Below are positions 57,970 to 64,000 of a stretch of DNA of 64,000 nt, piece after piece; position 1 is the first letter of the stretch, and each line of letters opens with the position of its first letter. Made by a program: the position numbers and the translations under genes. This DNA is from Riptortus pedestris (taxonomy: Eukaryota; Arthropoda; Insecta; Hemiptera; Alydidae), in contig CM032228.1 in the NCBI GenBank assembly GCA_019009955.1, positions 202,788,501 through 202,852,500 of the forward strand. Direction: 5' to 3'. A model generated the notes under the pieces. That model saw only the letters and a program-made list of their open reading frames with translations. It did no database searches and was not told where the DNA came from.

Positions 57970-58506
57970 TGAAGCCCTCATTATTGTACTAACGCTAGTC
58001 AGACTGGGTTATCAACAGATGGGCTGTAACACCTCTAAAATATCAAAGTAATCATTAATAATAAATGGCAGGCCAATGGTTACTTTTTACGTTAAATGAA
58101 CACTAATTTGCTTCGGACTAATACCATTTCATTTATTAGTAGCAAGAAAGTTAAATGAAATGTTCGTTCCCTAACTTCCAATATAGAATATATAAAGTAA
58201 ATTTGTGTGATCAAATTTTATTTTAAATGAAATATCATTTATCTTACGCAATGCCAAAAAAACATAAAATATCTCTTCATTTAACGGCTTTTAAAATTAA
58301 TTAAACACTCACTTATATTAATATTTTAATAAAGAGTATTAATATAAAATGTTCTAGCTATACTACTTCAATTTCTACATTTTCTTTATCTCTGCCTATT
58401 AAATATGCATTTTCGTTTTATAGAGAACCAAGTCATTTCATTTGTATCTTAATATTGCTTCTAGGTTATGAGCAATCGCATTTAATGAGGCGCTTATCTT
58501 TTTTAG
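57970..58506. other. Intergenic DNA, no feature recognised
   Basis: AT-rich; nothing supportable was seen. Confidence 0.45.
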
Positions 58507-58726
58507 GGGGATTCAGGTTAGCCATGTCAGTTAAATCGGTGACCGTAGTCTCACTTGGTAAACCTAGAGTGGCGAGTTCGATTCCCGCCGGGGAAGGGGA
58601 ATTTATTTAGAGACGGAATTAATTAAATTAAATGCTTACTCCCACCCTGACTAGAATAGGGTTGTAACCTGTAGAGAACCGGTCCCAATTAGCCTAAGTT
58701 GCAAAAAGTGGACGTTAATAAATAAT
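58507..58726 (+). mobile_element. tRNA-derived SINE (family S), full-length copy 6
   Basis: Plus-strand and well preserved: GGGGATTCAGGTTAGCCATG, then GGTAAACCTAGAGTGGCGAG with B box GAGTTCGATTCCCGCC, a body with GACTAGAATAGGG and CCGGTCCCAATTAGCC, TGCAAAAAGTGGACG and a TTAATAAATAA tail. With the copy at 20.6 kb this defines the ~215-bp unit. Confidence 0.92.
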
Positions 58727-59289
58727 TTAAATTCATCTTTTTTGAATGTAATATTAAAATTATCATTTGGACAATGTGAAATTGTTGTAAACTAAAAACG
58801 ATTAAATAAACTCATTTGCTAAAACAGAACTTGTTTAAAAAAAAACGGCTGAACTTAGTAATCTAAATATAACAATTAATAAGACTTCATTAAATAGAAT
58901 TAAAAAAAGAAGTTTTTGAGGAACAGAAAAGAAGATAACACTTGAATACAAAATATTTAATACAAAACCTTAAATAGTTATGTAATTCAAAATTTACATC
59001 ATACAAAAACATTACAGTATTTACATATCCTTATGAAAGTATATACATAATAAAGCTAGGTGGCTTATACATAATAAGGCATATACATACTAAGGCACTG
59101 TGAATGTTAATAAACTCCTGTCTTTTAAAAAATATTTTTAAAGGACTATTTCAGCAGTTAACATCTTTCATGGACATTCAAAAACACGAACAATGTCAGT
59201 AGAACGGTAATCTTGGGTGGCCAATTAAAACACCAACCAAGGCTCTAAGTATTTGAAATACAACGTGAATGTTTCAACATCATTATAAT
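58727..59289. other. Downstream region of the vWA gene
   Basis: On the minus strand this would be the 3' UTR. It is AT-rich, with a possible ATTAAA polyadenylation signal near 58968. No further feature was recognised. Confidence 0.4.
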
Positions 59290-61497
59290 TTACACAGATT
59301 TTTCAGTTTCCTTTTCTAATCTCATTTCTTCCTCTATATGCTTTTCATAAGTCAAAATATATTTACTGCAATCATAATTCAACATGATTTCATCAAAAAG
59401 TTTAAAGACAATAGTAAAGGCCTCCATATAATTTTCAGGAAAAACAGGGAAATGACAAAACTTATTATAAAGAATAATTAAATCAACAGGAGTCTCAGGG
59501 TATTTATTATATTTTTTACAAAACCTATTGAACAACCTAACCAAAGAACACTTTTTAACGTCGTAGTCACCCATACAATCTCTCCAATGCAATTTAGTAA
59601 CCGGACAAATTACGAAAGGCCAACACGTTTTTGGGTTAATTTTCACATGATGCAAACGGTCAAATTGAAAATCCCCGACTTTTTCGAAATATTCTGCAGG
59701 AACAGGAATAATATTGTCAATATTTTCCGATTTTGTCGAAGTGTCTTTCAAATTGTTATACAATGCTAATGCTAAACCAGGACTAACAAGATTAAGAACT
59801 GATTTAAAAGGCTGTTTACATTTCCCTGAAACCAATATATAGTTGCCGTCATTTAAAATATGATAGTTTTGTTCTTGGGCCATAACTTCGAAATGCAGTT
59901 GGTTTTTATTTGTTCTGCTTGAAACGAGATAGTTCCAAACTCTCCACTTCTTTGCCTTCTCGATCAATATTTTTAGTTCGTCAAATTTTTTAACGTCTTT
60001 TTCATTTAAATCGTGAATTGTAGATTTATTGTGAAAAATATAGAGATAAAACTCTAACAATTCAAGGCCAAAAGGTGACCGGAGAACATTTCTAGAAGTA
60101 TTTGGGACTTCTGAAGGGCCAACTTCTAAACAAAACCAAAAACAAATAGACAATCTTTCAGACTTGAATACTTGACAATAGTGTGTTAAACTTAAATTAG
60201 CTTCGAGAGTATTACAATAATTAATTATTGATTCACGAGCTTTCTCTTGCTCTTCCACATCATCTAATTTATATCTAAAAATAAGGTACATGAATATTAG
60301 ATTCCAGACTACAAGATTACCAGGAACTTTGTTATCAGAGCTAAATAAAGAAGATATTGCTCCACAGTTGTTTTTAACAACAGCCATGTTAGACACATCT
60401 AAAGCGAAAACACCTTTACAGACATCCCTAGTAAATGGTGAACGTAAATAACCATTTTCAAATTCAAGTTTCTGATAAGTAGTGTAATCAATAAGATTGG
60501 GTTCTATTTGTTTTAATATTTCCTTTATGAGGTTTTCATCAGACAAAATTAGGAACGGATGGATGTGATACTTTTTGTTAGTTATGATAGGTGTCGAAAC
60601 ATATTTGACTAAAAGGCAAGGAAGTTTAAAGCTAGCTGCAATAATGCTGCATTCAAGTTCTTCCCAAATGTTGTTTTCTGTGGCATCATCAATAGGTAAC
60701 GTTTGCTCTTCAATTCGGGAAGCGGTATACAATCGCGAAAGATTCAAATCGAGTTCTTTATCAAACAAGGACAAAGCTCTACTTTCGAGTTGAGAAATGG
60801 GTTTAACTTTCTCCATTTCAATTTTCAAATTTTCCATGAATTCTTTCTTCAAGTTTTTCGAAAAATATTCCTCCCCACTTTTCATAGCGGGAATTGAGTT
60901 CTTCAGTCTCCCAAAGAGTCGGCATACAGCCCCACGAAGCTTCTTGGTCATCTCTTCATCTTTTTTAGCATTATATATGTGTGTCGTTAAGCTGATCAAA
61001 AAGTTGTCAGAAAGAACTTCTTCGAGTGTCAAATTTTCCAGTTGTTTTAAATTAGTAACTTTTACATTGCTATCATCATTAATAGAATAGACAACCTGTT
61101 CACTATAATTACTGAAAACAACATTCAGGCCGATATTCATATCTTTCGTATTTCCTATGTAGTAAATAGAAACGGTACTGATTCTTTCATGTATTTTGGT
61201 GCTTACCATTTCTATAATGGCCCGTTTTATATCGTGATCTAGTATCATACCATCGGTGGTGATAACTAAATTAAAAGGCGTTGGTTCTCCATTTAGAAGT
61301 CGTATGAAACATTGAGGTTCGGTCCCACCACCGGCGTTTTGCTCAATTTCGTAAAGTGATTGTGAAAAGTCCGCTACACAGCTCCAGTATATCACTTTTG
61401 AAGGTTTGATTTCAGAATAGATGCCTTTTACCTTATTCCAGTAAGACTGAACATTACGCGTAGATCCACTGTTGTCAATGCACAAATACGTTTCCAT
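59290..61497 (-). CDS. Orphan vWA-domain protein, 735 residues, intronless
   Basis: Longest intact non-transposon-like frame in the window. The first in-frame ATG is at 61497 (context ACTATGG: A at -3, G at +4). The frame is open 32 codons further up but has no earlier ATG, and residue 1 there leads straight into the domain, so this start is preferred. The N-terminal ~190 residues are a von Willebrand A fold: ETYLCIDNSGSTR places a complete metal-binding MIDAS (D8-x-S10-x-S12), T59 in GGGTEP and D82 in ITTDG. The middle is helical with charged linkers. The last ~110 residues hold regularly spaced cysteines (625, 631, 641, 650) with CWPFVICPVTKLHWRDC, possibly a zinc-binding module. No signal peptide or membrane segment is evident, so it is probably intracellular. 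I do not recognise the family beyond vWA. Intact MIDAS suggests selection on protein-protein binding. Being intronless in a transposon-rich region, it may be a retrogene, a mobile-element cargo or an endogenised viral gene; none of these is shown. Confidence 0.85.
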   Translation of the reverse strand: METYLCIDNSGSTRNVQSYWNKVKGIYSEIKPSKVIYWSCVADFSQSLYEIEQNAGGGTEPQCFIRLLNGEPTPFNLVITTDGMILDHDIKRAIIEMVSTKIHERISTVSIYYIGNTKDMNIGLNVVFSNYSEQVVYSINDDSNVKVTNLKQLENLTLEEVLSDNFLISLTTHIYNAKKDEEMTKKLRGAVCRLFGRLKNSIPAMKSGEEYFSKNLKKEFMENLKIEMEKVKPISQLESRALSLFDKELDLNLSRLYTASRIEEQTLPIDDATENNIWEELECSIIAASFKLPCLLVKYVSTPIITNKKYHIHPFLILSDENLIKEILKQIEPNLIDYTTYQKLEFENGYLRSPFTRDVCKGVFALDVSNMAVVKNNCGAISSLFSSDNKVPGNLVVWNLIFMYLIFRYKLDDVEEQEKARESIINYCNTLEANLSLTHYCQVFKSERLSICFWFCLEVGPSEVPNTSRNVLRSPFGLELLEFYLYIFHNKSTIHDLNEKDVKKFDELKILIEKAKKWRVWNYLVSSRTNKNQLHFEVMAQEQNYHILNDGNYILVSGKCKQPFKSVLNLVSPGLALALYNNLKDTSTKSENIDNIIPVPAEYFEKVGDFQFDRLHHVKINPKTCWPFVICPVTKLHWRDCMGDYDVKKCSLVRLFNRFCKKYNKYPETPVDLIILYNKFCHFPVFPENYMEAFTIVFKLFDEIMLNYDCSKYILTYEKHIEEEMRLEKETEKSV

Positions 61498-62158
61498 AGT
61501 CACTGTGTCCACTCGAGCCGGGCTTAGAGTCACTACGTAATATTGTACAACGTACACTTGTGACGGCACTATATGATGCAAGTGAGGGAGCACTGACCGG
61601 TGCCGATAGTTGCAAGGTCACTGGCGTGTGCACCAGGCTACAGCTGGGGACTGACTGACCCTCCCGCCCGAAGGAGGCAACTAATAGCATAGGCTATTGC
61701 ACAACTGCTGCAAATACAGACATGACTCATCGCCACCTGGAAACATTCATTGAAACTGGCTAAGCAATCCTATCGTCCAATAATCAATTCAGATAACCAT
61801 CGTCCATTGGCGCAGACTTTTTGTTTTGAATGCAGTGGGGGTGGCAGAAAAATACATTTATATAAACATATGTCAAACGAACAAATTTATTTTGTATAAG
61901 ACAAAATAACATATCAAAATAGTTATAGAGTATTTGTTTTTTTACTTCTTTTAATTTTGGGTGTCAAATAGTTTGGGATGTCATTGTGTCCTTACATTTC
62001 AAATATTCTTCCAATCCCAAGAAAAATTCCAAACCGATACCATAAGTTGTTTGGAAATTTGTCAAAGCAACCATCATACGTCGGACGGAGTGTAGGAAGA
62101 AACCATTGCTAAAGATACGTTTGACACAAATAGTTTTATGAACATGTATATGTGTATC

Positions 62159-62159
<1 letters not shown>
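61498..62159. other. Upstream region of the vWA gene
   Basis: The ~300 bp left of 61800 is clearly more GC-rich than its surroundings, as a promoter/5' UTR might be. No TATA box or initiator can be assigned with confidence. A short antisense-overlapping frame at 61475-61690 shows no domain. Confidence 0.35.
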
Positions 62160-62196
<37 letters not shown>

Positions 62197-62221
62197 ATGT
62201 ATGTATATATATATATATATA
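62160..62221. repeat. Microsatellite (GT)n(TA)n
   Basis: GT units with an ATGATGTATG interruption, then TA units. Confidence 0.93.
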
Positions 62222-63103
62222 CTAGTTGTAGGGAACTCGATCATTCGTTTCGATTACAAAACTTGATACTTATGCATTTCTTATGTGTGTATGTATCAGT
62301 ACTTAATAAAACTAAATGAAGCAATTTCTGCAGAGTGAAAGAAAAACTATGAAGTTTATGAGAATACCCATACTTCTGCAAGGTTAAGTACAAGGATGAA
62401 CGTTCATGAGAGTAACCTCAATTCCGGTAAGTCAGAGGATGAGAAATAGCTCATTTTAACATTGATATATTTTTATATAGACCTTGAGCGTTCAAATCAC
62501 GCTTGTGCTACTTGTGATGCATAGAGTAGCAAATGGAATTAAGGAGACAATCGAGACAAATTGACCAAAACTATAGGGGATCCTCTTTTTTTAAAAAAAA
62601 TAGATAAAATAAAACGTATACATTACCAGTTTGTCTAGGTGTATATTATTGTACTTCTAGTAATCAACAGATCAGAAGTAGCTGAAAAAAATATGCATCT
62701 TTGGCCGTATTAGGGAAAAGATAATTGTTGCTTAAGTAAGTTTCGTAGGAAGGAAGAAATAGACAATAAATGGATTGTTTGTTGAAGTTATCAGTGAGTT
62801 GTCCCAGAACTTGGATCTTAAATCTGGTTGGTTTATTCAGACTGAGCGTGACGGCGTTTTATTGCTCCGAGAATGATTATTTTCGGTACTTCAAAGTAAA
62901 GTTACCTCTAGTCTCATTGGTTTCAGATTCCAGCCAAATGAATTCACAGCTCAATTCCAGGAGAATGCAACGACATATTCTGAATAGATATGGGCCGAAC
63001 ATTTCTTTGCACAGTTCTACCCTACTTATCAAGAATACTCCAGAGTTGAATTCGAAACTCAACTGATGAAGCGATGCATACCATTTCTGAAATTGGTAGC
63101 AAG
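62222..63103. other. Intergenic DNA, no feature recognised
   Basis: Frames at 62770-63066 (plus) and 62877-63062 (minus) overlap each other and show no recognisable domain. Confidence 0.4.
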
Positions 63104-63420
63104 AAATAAAGGTAACAATGTGTTGTGGGGTAAAGAAAAACTTAGATTTTTCCCGATGTTCTACTCATTTACTCTGTACGGAGGTTATAAGCCAACTCTA
63201 AAATTGGAGTAAACGAAAATTAAAGATTTGGTGTGAGGGCTAGGAAAACTTTAGATCTTTCCACTTGTTTACTGTGGAAGGATCTTACAAGCCAACTCTG
63301 CTATTAGACTAAAGAAGAAATAAAGATAACAATTTTATGTAAAGGTAAGGATAAATTTGGATCGCCCCCAATGTTTTACTTGTTTACTTTGTAAGGAGGT
63401 TACAAGCCTCCTCTGATATT
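63104..63420 (+). repeat. Diverged tandem repeat, three ~100-115-bp units
   Basis: Each unit runs AAATAAAGRTAACAAT, a GGTAAGGAAAAACTTAGAT-like part, TGTTTACT...TGTAAGGAGGTTACAAGCC, and AACTCTGATATTAGAGTAAA. Units begin near 63104, 63218 and 63314. No ORF spans them. Confidence 0.8.
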
Positions 63421-63423
63421 AGA

Positions 63424-63557
63424 GTTTCGAAAATTCACTAATTTAATGGTCCCTTAAATATTCAACTTAAATCATTCTCGCATACTTATTTCATTTCAAT
63501 ACCTCAACACGACCACCGCTCCGAGTAAGTAAATGTTTCATTTACTTAAGTCTAAAA
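63424..63557 (+). repeat. Flank duplicated from/with 47997-48126
   Basis: AAATTCACTAATTTAATGGT, CCCTTAAATATTCAACTTAA, CGACCACCGCTCCGAGTAAG and TTTCATTTACTTAAGTCTAA match the 48.0-kb copy and lead into a family H 5' end at the same position. Confidence 0.85.
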
Positions 63558-64000
63558 GTCCGTTGAAAAGATTGAAAATTGAAAAATGCAAATATCTCGG
63601 TTTATATTCAAGATAGAGAATAAATGTATATAACAATATTTATAGCACATTGAAGTTCCAATAAGATTGGTTCTACACAATTTTTCGTAACGAAGACATA
63701 TTGACTTTTCAAAAATCCCTTCCTCTAAACCCTTCCCCCACTTACAGTTCCGATTTTAGCCATTGACGAACTTGATCTTTCCTTTTACATGAAACGATTA
63801 AATATCGACTTTGGTAACGATCAAACAAAAATTGCGATCGCCAGAGCATTAAAAGACAAATATACATAAATATATATATAATTTTAAACGAACCTTAAGT
63901 TTGTCATCTCCTAGGTAGAATCGGTGGACATTTGAAGAAATGTTTCGAAATTCGCGTCATGAGTACGAACTCAATAGCTCAATTCCTTTAAGGGAAATAA
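63558..64000 (+). mobile_element. Family H copy Q, 5'-deleted, reaching the window edge
   Basis: GTCCGT is followed at once by GAAAAGATTGAAAATTG, so most of the 5' module is deleted. The core (AAATATCTCGGTTTATATTC, CTTTGGTAACGATCAAACAA), a short TA slot (63860-63882) and the decayed 3' end (TTCCTTTAAGGGAAAT) reach the last bases. The terminal TGCT is replaced or lies just beyond. Confidence 0.82.

Noticed and set aside
58555..58600. Possible tRNA gene (GAGTTCGATTCCCGCC)
   Set aside because: Only the B-box half is tRNA-like; no acceptor stem or anticodon arm can be built, and the sequence is part of a repeated SINE.
61498..61593. N-terminal extension of the vWA protein by 32 residues
   Set aside because: That stretch is open but begins with GTG, not ATG; the first ATG is at 61497 with good context and sits directly before the vWA strand.

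Overview
The window looks like gene-poor, repeat-dense chromosomal DNA from an arthropod, most likely an insect. It is strongly AT-rich and full of dinucleotide microsatellites. It contains relics of Penelope-like, R2-like, piggyBac, PIF/Harbinger and tRNA-derived SINE elements, plus a MADF-domain fragment typical of insect Harbinger elements. There are no rRNA genes, tRNA genes, operons or bacterial signals. The exact host cannot be named from this sequence. Only one long, undamaged, non-transposon-like ORF is visible: a 735-residue intronless von Willebrand factor A (vWA) domain protein on the minus strand at 59290-61497. Layout: the dominant component is one dispersed family, called family H here (about 20 copies or fragments on both strands over the whole window). 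Full copies are 620-910 bp. They start GTCCGTCACGCAGGGGCTGCG, carry AGCAGATTTCCC near the 5' end, and end in a near-perfect palindrome GATTTCCCTTAAGGGAAATC followed by TGCT. A dinucleotide microsatellite of variable type sits in one fixed internal slot. This is the architecture of non-autonomous Helentron/DINE-1-type elements, although that class assignment is inferred. A second family (S) is a tRNA-derived SINE with a clear B box and an (AAT)n tail (six copies); one copy at 50 kb is split by a family H insertion. Region by region: 0-9 kb holds family H copies and a broken piggyBac transposase. 9-25 kb holds SINEs, large microsatellites, family H copies and an R2-type endonuclease relic at 16 kb. 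25-38 kb holds a probable solo LTR, a degraded family H copy, an 8-unit minisatellite at 33 kb, hammerhead-like motifs at 31-32 kb and a Penelope relic at 36.9 kb. 39-46 kb holds a complete non-autonomous Harbinger element with a MADF fragment, two long family H copies, a 233-bp hairpin element and a second R2-type relic. 47-53 kb holds nested family H, hairpin, SINE and MITE insertions. 55.7-58.0 kb holds a Penelope-like element with inverted arms and a 14-bp target duplication. 59-61.5 kb holds the vWA gene. 62-64 kb holds tandem repeats and a family H copy that shares its insertion flank with the 48-kb copy. The most notable structural signal is a hammerhead-ribozyme-like module. It occurs at both ends of the Penelope-like element, in each arm of two palindromic elements (44.5 and 48.4 kb) and at two further loci (31.2 and 32.0 kb). 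All share stem I, an 8-nt YUGA-containing core, stem II closed by G-C, GAA, a short (near-)palindromic stem III and U-H. Relative to the textbook hammerhead there is one extra nucleotide before stem II in every example.
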